Shown one piece after another: positions 1-8,336 of a DNA stretch of 15,250 bases. How positions within the stretch are numbered: the stretch's first letter is position 1; each line of letters opens with the position of its first letter. This DNA comes from CADEED01 sp035701825 (GTDB lineage Bacteria; Pseudomonadota; Gammaproteobacteria; Steroidobacterales; Steroidobacteraceae), in NCBI GenBank assembly GCA_035701825.1, contig DASSRK010000186.1:1-15250 (forward strand), read 5' to 3'. The notes beneath the pieces are model-generated. The model made no database searches. It saw only the letters and a program-made list of their open reading frames with translations, and was not told where the DNA came from. The position numbers and the translations under genes were made by a program.

Positions 1-3000
1 GCCGGGCGACAGCGCCAGCGGCAGCTCACCCTTCTCCGGCCGCAACTGCACGGGCTGCTGGTCGAAGGTCACTGCCGTGACGCGCGCCTCCGGTGGCAAC
101 TTCAGGATGTGGCGACCGCCCTGCGTGCTGCGGTATTCGAAACTCAGCGTGTGGTTCGACGAGCGCTTGCCCGCGATCATCTCGTGGTCCACGGAGTCGA
201 TGGCCAGCGTCGTGCCTTCGACGCCGCTCGGGCGGGTGACGTGCGCCACCAGTTTTTCGCCCGGCCGCGGGATGAAGCGGAATACCCAGTCGGCATCCGG
301 CGGCACGTTGCTCGCCACCGCAGGGAAGCCTTCGAAGTCCACGTGCCACTGCGGGCTCACCGCGAACTCCCAGATTTCCGAGCGCGGCGCGTCCTCTGGC
401 AGCGTGAGCTGGAGGTCATTGGCGCGCGCCAGTCCGGACGCCCAGAGCGTGAAGCTCTCGCCGGCGGCGAGCCCGACCAGCGCCTTGCCGTCGTGCGTCT
501 CGACGCCGGCCGTCAGCACCGACTCGCCCTGCACCAGCGGGATTTCCACCGCGATGGCCGCGCGCCGCGGTGCGCGCCGCGTGACGACGGTCTGCACGGT
601 CCAGTCGAGCGCGAGGTTCACGCGCCGGGTCACCTGCACGAAGGCCGGGAATTCCGCGCCGGCCTCGAGTGTCGGTGCCGTCCCGACGCGCTGGACGCCG
701 CGCTCGCGCGCGAGGTCGAGCGAGCCGGATACCAGGCGGCCTTCGTTCACGCCGCTCACCGTCCAGCCGCTGGCGCGCACCTCGATGGTTCGCGGCAACT
801 GCGGGAATGCGACCTGGATGCTCTCGGCCGGCGCGAGCCGGCCCGCGAGCCGCAGCGTGTGCGCGCCCGGGGTCAGCGGCACCCACAGCGAGGAATCGCC
901 TTCGCGCCCCATGGCCAGCGTCGAGCGCGCGTCCACGGACACTTCGTCGAGCTGCCAGCGGTCGCTGGCGTGCGGCATGGCGACGGCGAGGTTCGCGAGC
1001 GCGCTGATCTGCAGCGTGATCTCGAGACGTTCGCCGTCGACGGCGACGCGCGCGGCGGCGATGTCGGCGCAGGTCGGGGAGCACTTCGGTGCCTCGGTCA
1101 GTCGATCCTTGAGTTCGGTGAGGATTTCGGGAGACGGCAGACCTTGCGCGGAGCCTGGCGATGACGCGCCCAGCGCGAGCAGGCCCAGGGCAAGCAACGC
1201 GGGGAGCGAGGCAATCGTGGCGCTGGCCGGCGTGGAATCGGCCCCGGGATGGGAACCCGCGCTGCCGCGCAGGCTCGGCAGCTTCCAATTGCCGCCGTAG
1301 CTCAGGCGCGCCAGCCACACGAACAGCACCGCGAGCGCAATGACCCCGAGCAGGCGCCACAGGAACATCGCGATGGGGCCAATATAGATGAAGCGCACCG
1401 AGTCGGCGGCTTCCACCGGGCCGGACCAGGAATAGCGATAGCTGTTGTATTGCCAGGCCGGAATGCCGGGACCTGCCTGCAGGCGCGTGCCGCTGGCATA
1501 GCGCTGCACCACCGGCGCGGAGTTCACGCCATAGGCCATGTTGCTCTGGGGTGCGAGCTTGCCGAGACGCTGGCTGGCTTGCGGTATCGCGGCGTCGTAC
1601 GACTCTGGCTTCGCTTCCTCGACGACCTCCGCCTCGATGGCCGGCGGCGCTGGTGCCGGCGCCGCCGCGGGCGCAGCCGAGTCGTACTGAAGACTGCCGA
1701 TGTCTTCCGCCGCGATCGTGTCCTGCTGCCAGCCCGGCAGGGGCACGGACCAGCCGCCATCATGGGTGAGCTGTGGATACAGCGCGTAGCGGATCTGCAG
1801 CACCATGAAGGGCAGCAGCGTCAGTGCCAGCACCAGGAAGCTCGCGGTACGCAGGCCCTGCGCGACGCGGCGGAAGCGACCCTCGGGCGCGGCGCGCGCG
1901 ATGGCGAGTGCCGCGAGCAGCAAGCCCCACAACCACACCATCGGTGGCAGTTCCTGGTAGGTCAGCAGCAGCGCGAGCGCGGCGACGGCCGCGGGCTTGA
2001 GCCCCGCCGCCCAGTAGACGAACACCACCACCAGCGCGACACCGAACACGCTCCACAGGCCCCAACCTTCGAGCCAGGATCCCGGCGCCTCGTCGGCGCC
2101 GGTCACGGCCAGCAGCCGGTGTCCCGGTGGCAGGTGCAGCACGCCGCCCGCCGAGTCGAAGCGCTGGTCCCAGCCGGTGGCGGGCATGCCGCGGTGCGCG
2201 GCGGTGCGCGCCACGGTAGTTAGATTGAGGTTCTGGCTGCGCACCTCGATGCCGGTCTCGCCCTGCTCGCCGGCGGTGACCAGCAGCGGCTGGCCCTGCT
2301 CGCGCGCGCTGGCCAGCGTGAACGGTGCGGCCATGTCGAGGCGCCAGTTGCGACGCATGGTGCCGGTGATCGAGTCCACGGCGGTGAAGCCGCCGTGGTC
2401 GAAGTCCAGCCACAGGTTGCGCGCGAGGCGCAGCCGGTTCTCGTCGGCGTTGCTTATGCCGCGGCCCCGTTCGACCACGGTGAGCTTGCTGTCGGCGGCC
2501 ATGCGGAAGGCCGGGAAGCGCTGCCAGTCGGGCGGCACGTTGGCCTGGACGGGATCGATGCCTTCGGCCCCTTCCGCGGCGGCGACGCGCAGCCCGTCGT
2601 TCGCGGCGAAGCTCCAGATTTCCTCCTTCGGCCACTCGCCACCGGTGGCCTCGGGGCGCGTGAGCGTCGACGCCACGGTGTTCGCGCGCGCCACCAGCGT
2701 GATGTCGTGCGAGCCGGCGCGCACCTGCACGCGCAGCCGGCCGTCGCGCTCCAGGCGTGCAGGCAGAGGGCCGGACAGGCTCACGGGCGTGAAGCCTTCC
2801 GGCAGCACGCGCGCCAGCAGCACTTCGCGCGCGTCGCCAGCGACGTTGAGGCGCATGCGGGTAGTCAGGTAGGCGGGGATGTCGTCGCTCAGCAGGCGAT
2901 ATACCGCAACTTCCATGGCGGCGGGCTGGTCGGTGCTGCGGCGCTTGCCGAGCGATACCGCGCCATCCGGCCGCTCGGGCTGCGCGACGCGCTGGCCGTC

Positions 3001-3477
3001 GACCGTGAGATCGACCAGCGCGGTGGACGCGGGTACCGGCAGGGACGCCGGACGCGCACTCCAACCGAAGCGCCCGGTGATCGTGTAGCTGCCCGCGGTG
3101 AGCCGCAGCGCCGGGAGGCCGTCGCGCGCCACCACCGCGCCGGGCGCGCCGTTGACGCGCACGTCCTGCGGCCAGTATTCGAGGTTGCCGGGGAGCGTCA
3201 CCCAACTATCGGCGTACACCTGCCAGCGCTGCGTGAACGTGCCGCCGCGTGCGTCGACCGCCAGCGCGAGCCGCTCGGGCCAGGTGCAGCGATAGCTGTT
3301 CTCGTCGATGGGCGTGTTCGCGGGCTGGCCCTGCGCGAGGAAAGGACAACGGCGGAACTCCTCGCCCTTGAGCACCCAGGCCTGCCAGTTGCGCAGCTCC
3401 GGCGGCACGGAGTCCTGTGCGAAGGCAGAACCGCAGAACGCTAGCGCGAGCAGCGTCGCGCGCATGAACCTGTGCAT
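1..3477 (-). CDS. Large uncharacterised secreted/membrane protein, C-terminus beyond window
   Basis: The frame is open without a stop from the ATG at 3477 to the left edge (1159 codons), so the C-terminus is missing. I do not recognise a named family. The N-terminus is a signal peptide ending near FCGSAFAQ (about residue 21). Residues about 25-460 look like beta-rich extracytoplasmic domains with motifs such as RCPF, YRCTW and YWPQDV. A cluster of hydrophobic segments lies at about 470-560, a Pro/Ala/Glu-rich linker and a TGPG-like stretch (LQAGPGIPAW) at about 600-680, a single membrane span at about 704-725, and a second signal-like hydrophobic stretch at about 755-772. A CSPTC motif near 798-806 and more beta-rich sequence follow to the edge. 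A GGGGA sequence lies 8 bases before the start; MRATLL at 3465 is an alternative start. Divergent from the DUF924 gene. Confident that it codes; function unknown. Confidence 0.88.
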   Translation of the reverse strand, partial: MHRFMRATLLALAFCGSAFAQDSVPPELRNWQAWVLKGEEFRRCPFLAQGQPANTPIDENSYRCTWPERLALAVDARGGTFTQRWQVYADSWVTLPGNLEYWPQDVRVNGAPGAVVARDGLPALRLTAGSYTITGRFGWSARPASLPVPASTALVDLTVDGQRVAQPERPDGAVSLGKRRSTDQPAAMEVAVYRLLSDDIPAYLTTRMRLNVAGDAREVLLARVLPEGFTPVSLSGPLPARLERDGRLRVQVRAGSHDITLVARANTVASTLTRPEATGGEWPKEEIWSFAANDGLRVAAAEGAEGIDPVQANVPPDWQRFPAFRMAADSKLTVVERGRGISNADENRLRLARNLWLDFDHGGFTAVDSITGTMRRNWRLDMAAPFTLASAREQGQPLLVTAGEQGETGIEVRSQNLNLTTVARTAAHRGMPATGWDQRFDSAGGVLHLPPGHRLLAVTGADEAPGSWLEGWGLWSVFGVALVVVFVYWAAGLKPAAVAALALLLTYQELPPMVWLWGLLLAALAIARAAPEGRFRRVAQGLRTASFLVLALTLLPFMVLQIRYALYPQLTHDGGWSVPLPGWQQDTIAAEDIGSLQYDSAAPAAAPAPAPPAIEAEVVEEAKPESYDAAIPQASQRLGKLAPQSNMAYGVNSAPVVQRYASGTRLQAGPGIPAWQYNSYRYSWSGPVEAADSVRFIYIGPIAMFLWRLLGVIALAVLFVWLARLSYGGNWKLPSLRGSAGSHPGADSTPASATIASLPALLALGLLALGASSPGSAQGLPSPEILTELKDRLTEAPKCSPTCADIAAARVAVDGERLEITLQISALANLAVAMPHASDRWQLDEVSVDARSTLAMGREGDSSLWVPLTPGAHTLRLAGRLAPAESIQVAFPQLPRTIEVRASGWTVSGVNEGRLVSGSLDLARERGVQRVGTAPTLEAGAEFPAFVQVTRRVNLALDWTVQTVVTRRAPRRAAIAVEIPLVQGESVLTAGVETHDGKALVGLAAGESFTLWASGLARANDLQLTLPEDAPRSEIWEFAVSPQWHVDFEGFPAVASNVPPDADWVFRFIPRPGEKLVAHVTRPSGVEGTTLAIDSVDHEMIAGKRSSNHTLSFEYRSTQGGRHILKLPPEARVTAVTFDQQPVQLRPEKGELPLALSPG

Positions 3478-3508
3478 CGGTGACGTCCCCATTCCCCAGC
3501 CGGCCGTG

Positions 3509-3517
3509 AGTGTAGCA
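3509..3517 (-). promoter_or_regulatory. Possible extended -10 promoter for the large membrane protein gene
   Basis: On the minus strand the sequence TGCTACACT fits an extended -10 element (TGn followed by a TATAAT-like hexamer). It lies about 30 bases before the ATG at 3477, leaving room for a short leader with the GGGGA ribosome site. No convincing -35 hexamer is seen at 17 bases, which is allowed for extended -10 promoters. Inference from sequence only. Confidence 0.3.
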
Positions 3518-3557
3518 ACGCCATTGGACGCGGATTTGGTCTAGCATCCTTGGCCCG

Positions 3558-4175
3558 ATGCAACACGCCAACGACGTCCTGGAGTTCTGGTTTGGAAGCG
3601 GCCCGCTCGATGCCACGCGGCTGGCCGAGCGGTCGAGGTTCTGGTTTGGCGGCGATGGACCCGAGGCAGGCGCGGCGCGCGATGCGCTGATCCGCGAAAA
3701 GCTGGAGCCCATGCTGGAGCGCGCCGCGCGCGGCGAGTTCAGCTCGTGGGCGGCGAGTCCGCGGCGACGTCTGGCGTTGATCATTCTCTTCGACCAGGTG
3801 CCGAGGAATGCCTACCGCGGCACCGCCGCGGCGTTCGCGTTCGACCGCGAGGCGCTGGCCCTGAGCCTCGAGGGACTGCAGCTCGCGGCCGACGCCGCGC
3901 TGGAGCCCGCGGAACGGCTGTTCTTCTATCTACCGCTGGAACACGCGGAGTCGCTCGAGGCACAGGACATCAGCATCGCCGCCTTCGAGCGGCTGGTCCA
4001 GGAGGCGCCCGCAGATCAGCGCGAGTTCTGCGCGGGCCTCCTGGGCTACGCGCACAAGCACCGTGACCTGATCGTGAAATTCGGCCGCTATCCGCACCGC
4101 AATCACCTTCTCGGGCGGGCAGACACGCCGGAAGAGACGGCGTGGCTCGCCGCGCATCCGAACTACTTTGGATGA
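3558..4175 (+). CDS. DUF924 family protein
   Basis: A 205-residue protein matching DUF924 (PF06041) over its whole length. Hallmarks are the N-terminal VLEFWFG motif (residues 7-13), the repeated FWFGGDG near 31, the central LIILFDQVPRNAYRGTAAAF (about 74-93), the FFYLPLEHAES segment, and the C-terminal RYPHRN followed by TPEE..W. The family is a soluble, all-helical, TPR-like fold of unknown biochemical function; no signal peptide or membrane segment is present, so it is probably cytoplasmic. Length is normal for the family. The ATG at 3558 is the natural start because the FWFG motif follows at once, although no good Shine-Dalgarno is visible. Divergent from the large membrane protein and convergent with the cation transporter, with a REP-like pair starting 7 bases after the stop. 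Confidence 0.92.
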   Translation: MQHANDVLEFWFGSGPLDATRLAERSRFWFGGDGPEAGAARDALIREKLEPMLERAARGEFSSWAASPRRRLALIILFDQVPRNAYRGTAAAFAFDREALALSLEGLQLAADAALEPAERLFFYLPLEHAESLEAQDISIAAFERLVQEAPADQREFCAGLLGYAHKHRDLIVKFGRYPHRNHLLGRADTPEETAWLAAHPNYFG

Positions 4176-4182
4176 TGGCGAG

Positions 4183-4442
4183 GACGGTGCCGGAGCATGC
4201 ATTCCGGCATAACTTGGTAGCTGACGCATGGCCCTCGTGGCTGCTGATGATGCACGACGTGACGAAGCAGTCGTGGAGTGAGTTCGGAGACACGGGCAGC
4301 TCGGCGGGCGCGCAAGACGGCCACCTGCAGTTCATTGCGACTTTCTATCGACGACAACCACCGGCCGCGTCGATGCCACCTTGACACCTTGGTCGGAGAT
4401 TCGTTGCTGGAGTTATGCCGGAATGCATGCTCCGGCACCGTC
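4183..4442. repeat. REP-like inverted pair, copy A
   Basis: Two 32-bp arms, 4183-4214 and 4411-4442, are exact reverse complements. Each arm begins (outer side) GACGGTGCCGGAGCATGC and is itself a small palindrome: TGCCGGA and TCCGGCA form a 7-bp stem around the 8-base loop GCATGCAT (4188-4194 with 4203-4209 in the left arm). The 196 bases between the arms hold no gene I can support. The same arms recur at 13773-13869. The right arm overlaps the first base of the TAG stop of the cation transporter gene (4442-4444). The form resembles paired REP sequences (BIMEs): short, extragenic, palindromic and near gene ends. Mobility by a RAYT-type transposase is inference, as none is present here. Confidence 0.85.
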
Positions 4443-5350
4443 TAATCCTCGTGGTCGGGTTCGATGAAGCACCAGGCGACTTCGGGGAAGCGCGTCTTCA
4501 GGTTGCGCTCCAGGCGGTTGATGCATTCGACGGCCTCTTCAATAGATAGTCCGGGCTTCATGCGCACCTTGGCGGCGAGCATCACCTGCGGGCCCATCTG
4601 CACGGTGATCGCGCGGAATAGTTTGTCGATGCTGCGCTCGGCGGCGATCTGCGCTTCGAGCGCTTCCTGCAAGTCCTCTTCCGCCGAGCGACCCACGATC
4701 AGGCCCTTGATGCGCAGCGCGATGAAGACCGACACGCAGATCAGCACCACGCCGATGCAGATCGAACCCAGGCCGTCGAACGTGCCGTTGCCGGTCAACG
4801 CCGCCAGCGACACGAACGCGAACGCCAGCACCAGGCCCACCAGCGCGGCCACGTCTTCGCCCAGCACCACGACCAACTCCGCGTTGCGCGTGTTGCGCAC
4901 CCAGTAAGCCAGCGAGCGCTCGCCGCGCAACTTGCGGATCTCGCGCAGGCAGCCCATCAACGAGCCGCTCTCGAGCGCGATCGACGTGCCCAGCACCAGC
5001 AGCGCCACCCACGCCTTGTTGAGCGGCTCGGCGGCGTGCAGCTTGTGCCAGCCCTCGTAGATGGAGAACAAGCCGCCCATGGAGAACAGCAGCAGCGCGA
5101 CGATGAAGCTCCAGAAGTAGGTGACGCGGCCGTAGCCGAGCGGATGCTTCGCATCGGCCGGCTTCTGCGCCTGCTTCAATCCCAGGTACAGCAGCACCTG
5201 GTTGCCGCAGTCGGCGAACGAGTGGATGGCCTCGGCCAGCATGCTGCCCGAGTGCGTGTAGGCCGCCGCGCCGAGCTTGGCGAGTGCGATGCCGAGGTTG
5301 GCGATGAACGCGTAGAAGATCGCCTTGAGCGACGAGCCGTCCGAGGACAT
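4442..5350 (-). CDS. Cation diffusion facilitator family transporter
   Basis: A 302-residue inner-membrane protein of the CDF family, which exports divalent metals such as zinc in exchange for protons. It has about six hydrophobic segments (near residues 10-30, 45-60, 78-98, 113-130, 160-186, 194-212) and a C-terminal soluble domain of about 85 residues typical of CDF dimers. The TM2 metal site is visible as HSFAD (H43, D47), followed by the loop motif KHPLGYGR (69-75). In TM5 the usual (H/D)xxxD is replaced by GED (164-166), a form I associate with the SLC30A9-like branch. Metal specificity cannot be read from this. The start at 5350 lies 12 bases after the stop of the M16-like gene, so it is probably the last gene of that operon; its ribosome site is weak. 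It ends against REP-like copy A. Confidence 0.9.
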   Translation of the reverse strand: MSSDGSSLKAIFYAFIANLGIALAKLGAAAYTHSGSMLAEAIHSFADCGNQVLLYLGLKQAQKPADAKHPLGYGRVTYFWSFIVALLLFSMGGLFSIYEGWHKLHAAEPLNKAWVALLVLGTSIALESGSLMGCLREIRKLRGERSLAYWVRNTRNAELVVVLGEDVAALVGLVLAFAFVSLAALTGNGTFDGLGSICIGVVLICVSVFIALRIKGLIVGRSAEEDLQEALEAQIAAERSIDKLFRAITVQMGPQVMLAAKVRMKPGLSIEEAVECINRLERNLKTRFPEVAWCFIEPDHED

Positions 5351-5362
5351 TCTTTTTTCTAA

Positions 5363-6787
5363 CTACTTGCTGGCGGGCGAGAAATCGGGTTGCGTGATCT
5401 TCATCTCGGTCACCGGCCCGTACTTGGCGGCGGCCTCGCGGATCCTGGCCGCGTCACCGATCAGCACTATGACCAGGTCCTCGGGACGCGGGAAGGCGTC
5501 GGCCGTGACGGCGGCCGCCTCGGCCTGGTCCACCTTGGCCAGCGCCGGCCCATAGCCTTCGATGTATTCCTTGCCGAGCCCGTAGAACTCGAGGTCCGCG
5601 AGCGCGGCCGCCCAGTGCGCCGCGGTCTCGAGCCGCAGCGGGTATTGCCCGAGCACGTAGGCGCGCGCTGATTCAAGCATCGCGGGATCGAGCGCGTCGT
5701 GCTTGAGCTTGTCGAGCGTCTCCAGCGCGAGGTCGATGGCCTTGCCGGTGTCGTCGGTCTGCGTGAACGACTGGATGGCGAACTCGCCGGGCACCGTGCC
5801 GCGCGTGAAGCGCGAGGATGCGCCGTACGTCAGCCCCGACTTGATGCGCAGCTCGGTGTTGAGGATCGAGGTGAAGCGCCCGCCGTACAGCGTGTTCACG
5901 AGATCGAGCGCCGGGCGGCCGCTGTAGTACTTGTTGACGCCGACATTGCCCAACCAGAAATAGGTCTGCACCGAGCCGGGCGAATCCACCAGCAGCACGC
6001 TCCGTCCGGTGGCGCGCGGCGCCGCCTTCAACTTCGGCAGCGCGCTCCTGGCCTTGGCCCAACCGCCAAACGCGGCCTTGAGCGCGTCCTTCATGGCGTT
6101 CGCGTCGAAAAACCCGGCGAACACCAGTACCGTGCGATCCGCGCCGAAATACGCGGCGTGATACGCCACGATGTCCGACTGCGTCAGTGCCGCCAGCGAG
6201 CGCTCGCTGCCGCCCTGCGGTTGAGCATAGGGATGTCCGCTGAACAGCCGCGCACGCCCGTATTCCGGCAGCAGCTGCGAGGGATCCGAATCCTTGGCCG
6301 CCTTGATGAACTCGATGTCGCGATCGCGGAACTTGGCGAACTCGTCGGCGTCGAGGTGCGGTCGCATCAGCGCGTCCGCCAGTAGTTCGATCATCAGCTT
6401 CATGTCGCGCGCCATGAACTGGCCATTGAAGTTGATGGCCTCCGCGCCGGCCGCGGCGTTGAAGCTGCCGCCCACGCCTTCGATGTCGTCGGCGAACTCG
6501 AAGGCGCTGCGCTTGCCGGCGCCGCGGTCGAGCAGCCCGGCGACTTCGGCCGCGACGCCCGGCTTGCCGGCGGGATCCACCAGCGCGCCACCGCGCACGA
6601 AGCCGCTGAAGGCGATCAGCGGTACTTCCCTATTGGGCACCAGCACCACCGTGAGCCCGTTCGGCAGCACGAAACGCTGGTTGGCGGGTACTTTCACGCC
6701 GCTGGCTTCGGGCGCCGCGTGCGCCGTGGCGAAAGCCAGCGAGAGCAGCAGCGCGGCGCAGATCCGCAGCGAGTGGCGCGCGCTCAT
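5363..6787 (-). CDS. M16 family peptidase-like subunit lacking the zinc motif
   Basis: A 474-residue protein with a signal peptide (residues 1 to about 24, ending ATAHA), so periplasmic. It has the M16 fold: N-terminal LPNGLTVVLVPN (41-52), the YGRARLFSGHPYAQPQGG segment (176-193), and a C-terminal half with YGGRFTSILN (301-310) and LRIKSGLTYG (313-322). The HxxEH zinc motif expected near residues 80-90 is absent (AAEVAGLLDRG), while the Arg and Tyr typical of the partner subunit are present (R314, Y321). In two-subunit M16B enzymes one chain carries zinc and the other binds substrate; this fits the latter. The start at 6787 is chosen because its ATG overlaps the stop of the upstream peptidase (ATGA), the signal peptide begins there, and sequence upstream in this frame is not M16-like. 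Confidence 0.92.
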   Translation of the reverse strand: MSARHSLRICAALLLSLAFATAHAAPEASGVKVPANQRFVLPNGLTVVLVPNREVPLIAFSGFVRGGALVDPAGKPGVAAEVAGLLDRGAGKRSAFEFADDIEGVGGSFNAAAGAEAINFNGQFMARDMKLMIELLADALMRPHLDADEFAKFRDRDIEFIKAAKDSDPSQLLPEYGRARLFSGHPYAQPQGGSERSLAALTQSDIVAYHAAYFGADRTVLVFAGFFDANAMKDALKAAFGGWAKARSALPKLKAAPRATGRSVLLVDSPGSVQTYFWLGNVGVNKYYSGRPALDLVNTLYGGRFTSILNTELRIKSGLTYGASSRFTRGTVPGEFAIQSFTQTDDTGKAIDLALETLDKLKHDALDPAMLESARAYVLGQYPLRLETAAHWAAALADLEFYGLGKEYIEGYGPALAKVDQAEAAAVTADAFPRPEDLVIVLIGDAARIREAAAKYGPVTEMKITQPDFSPASK

Positions 6788-8184
6788 GGCTTGGCCTCCG
6801 CGGCAGGCGCTGCGGGGGCCGCGGCTTGCGGCGGCGCCTCCAGCACGCCGACCGTGCGATGCGCCTTCTGGAAGATGAGCGCGGCGGCCTTCTGCACGTC
6901 TTCGCGCGTGACCTTTCGATAGGTCTCCGGCGCGCTGAACAACTTGCGATAGTCGCCCTCGAACACCTCGAAGGCGCCGAGCGCGCTCGCCTTCCCATTC
7001 ACCGTCGCGAGGCCCTTCCAGAAGCCCGACAGGAACAGGTTCTTGGCGCGCGCGAGCTCGGCGTCGGTGACGCCCTGCTGCACCACCTGCGCGAGTGCCT
7101 GGTCGAGCGCGGCCTCGACCGCGGGCACCCTGGCGCCTTCGGGCAGCGTCAACATCAGCCACGACAGTCCCGGGTCGAATCCTTCCTGGAAGCGTCCAGC
7201 CACATCGATGGCGAGCTTTTTCTCTTCCACCAGCTGGCGATGCAGGCGCGAGGAATTTCCTTCGGTCAGGATCGAGAACAGCAGGTTGATCGCGGGGCCC
7301 TGCGGGTCGTTGGCCGCGGGCGACTTGTAGGCCGCGTACAGCAGCGGTGTCGAGGCATCGCGCTGCACGCGCACGCGGCGTTCGCCGAGCTGCTCGGGCT
7401 CGGTGGTGCGCACCTTGGGCGGCGGCTCCTGCCGCGGGATGGGCTCGAGGTATTTCTTCGCGAGCGCGAATACTTCCTCGGCGCCCACGTCGCCGACCAG
7501 GATCAGCGTGCAGTTGTTAGGCGCGTAGTTGGTCTTGAAGAACTTCTGCAGGTCCTCCACCGTCCAGCCCTGGATGTCGGCCGGCCAGCCCACGGTCGGG
7601 TTCTGGTACGGATGCGCGATGAACGCGGTGCCCTGCACCTGCTCGGCGAGGAAGCCCTCGTTGCTGTCCTCGGTGCGCAGGCGGCGCTCCGAATACACCA
7701 CGCCGCGTTCGCTCTCGATGACCTTGGGATCGAAGGACAGGTTCGCGAGCCGGTCGGACTCGAGGTCGAACGCCAGGTCGAGCGCGGCGCGCGGCACCCA
7801 GTCCTGGTACACCGTGACGTCGTCGGTGGTGAAGGCGTTGTTGGAGCCGCCCTGCGCCTCCATCGCGCGGTCGAATTCGCCGGGCTTACGCTTGCTGGTG
7901 CCGTTGAACATCATGTGCTCGAAGAAATGCGCGAGGCCGGTGATGCCCGGCACCTCGTTGCGGCTGCCGACGCGCACCCAGTTGTAGAGCGCCACGTTGG
8001 GGATGTCGCGGTCAGTCCAGACGATGACCTTCATGCCATTGGCGAGAGTGAGCGACTTCACCTGGTCCTCGCCGTGCACCACGTATTCGGGCGGCACGGT
8101 GTTGCGGGGCGGCGCGGCGGCCGCGAGCGTGGCGAAGGCAAGAAGGCCGAGACTCAGCGTGCGGCCGAGCGAAGCGGTGGGCAT
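6784..8184 (-). CDS. M16 family zinc metallopeptidase (catalytic subunit)
   Basis: A 466-residue protein with a signal peptide (1 to about 24). The inverted zinc motif of M16 enzymes is intact as HFFEH (H86, E89, H90), followed by the third ligand region ERGVVYSERR, with E166 the likely ligand about 76 residues on. Other family landmarks are LTLANGMKVIVW (45-56), NNAFTTDDVTVY (115-126) and the C-terminal SSRLHRQLVEEKKLA. The C-terminus is Ala/Pro-rich. It probably degrades peptides in the periplasm together with the adjacent zinc-less M16 protein, to which it is coupled by an ATGA overlap. First gene of a three-gene operon (M16, M16-like, CDF). A terminator just upstream (8231-8274) separates it from earlier transcription, so its promoter should lie at about 8185-8230; no strong hexamers are seen there. 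Confidence 0.95.
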   Translation of the reverse strand: MPTASLGRTLSLGLLAFATLAAAAPPRNTVPPEYVVHGEDQVKSLTLANGMKVIVWTDRDIPNVALYNWVRVGSRNEVPGITGLAHFFEHMMFNGTSKRKPGEFDRAMEAQGGSNNAFTTDDVTVYQDWVPRAALDLAFDLESDRLANLSFDPKVIESERGVVYSERRLRTEDSNEGFLAEQVQGTAFIAHPYQNPTVGWPADIQGWTVEDLQKFFKTNYAPNNCTLILVGDVGAEEVFALAKKYLEPIPRQEPPPKVRTTEPEQLGERRVRVQRDASTPLLYAAYKSPAANDPQGPAINLLFSILTEGNSSRLHRQLVEEKKLAIDVAGRFQEGFDPGLSWLMLTLPEGARVPAVEAALDQALAQVVQQGVTDAELARAKNLFLSGFWKGLATVNGKASALGAFEVFEGDYRKLFSAPETYRKVTREDVQKAAALIFQKAHRTVGVLEAPPQAAAPAAPAAEAKP

Positions 8185-8230
8185 GGCGAACCTCTGGAAC
8201 GATGGGCGCCACTGTACTCGTTACGACCTG

Positions 8231-8274
8231 GGAAAAGAAAAGCGCCGCGGACGGGGGAAGACGTACGCGGCGCC
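8231..8274 (-). terminator. Rho-independent terminator upstream of the M16 operon
   Basis: On the minus strand a perfect 8-bp stem, GCGCCGCG (8273-8266) pairing with CGCGGCGC (8249-8242), is followed at once by TTTTCTTTT. The loop is 16 bases. It would end minus-strand transcription coming from the SPOR gene or the small ORF and isolate the M16 operon. Read on the plus strand it has no T-run. Confidence 0.7.
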
Positions 8275-8336
8275 AAGAAGCGAACACCGGGGAAGAGTTG
8301 TTCGCGATGCTTTTTGAAGTAACCCTTCTGGCGGAG

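Noticed and set aside
1760..3205. Long Arg/Ala-rich minus-strand ORF inside the large membrane protein gene
   Set aside because: Shadow frame in GC-rich DNA. The overlapping frame from 3477 has a signal peptide, membrane spans and ordinary protein composition; this one has none.
4163..4438. Minus-strand ORF of 91 codons beginning MPEHAFRHN and ending with MPECMLRHR
   Set aside because: Both ends are translations of the REP-like arms and the middle is the unrelated spacer; it is a by-product of the repeat. The same peptide pieces appear at 13526-13923 for the same reason.
4183..4442. CRISPR array or insertion sequence
   Set aside because: Only two arms per locus, in inverted orientation with one spacer, and no cas or transposase gene; it does not fit either type.
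6788..7162. N-terminal extension of the second M16 protein
   Set aside because: It overlaps the first peptidase in another frame and is low-complexity; a signal peptide starts precisely at 6787 with an ATGA overlap.
6826..8322. 498-codon plus-strand ORF opposite the M16 peptidase
   Set aside because: Antisense shadow; the opposite frame has the HxxEH motif and a signal peptide.
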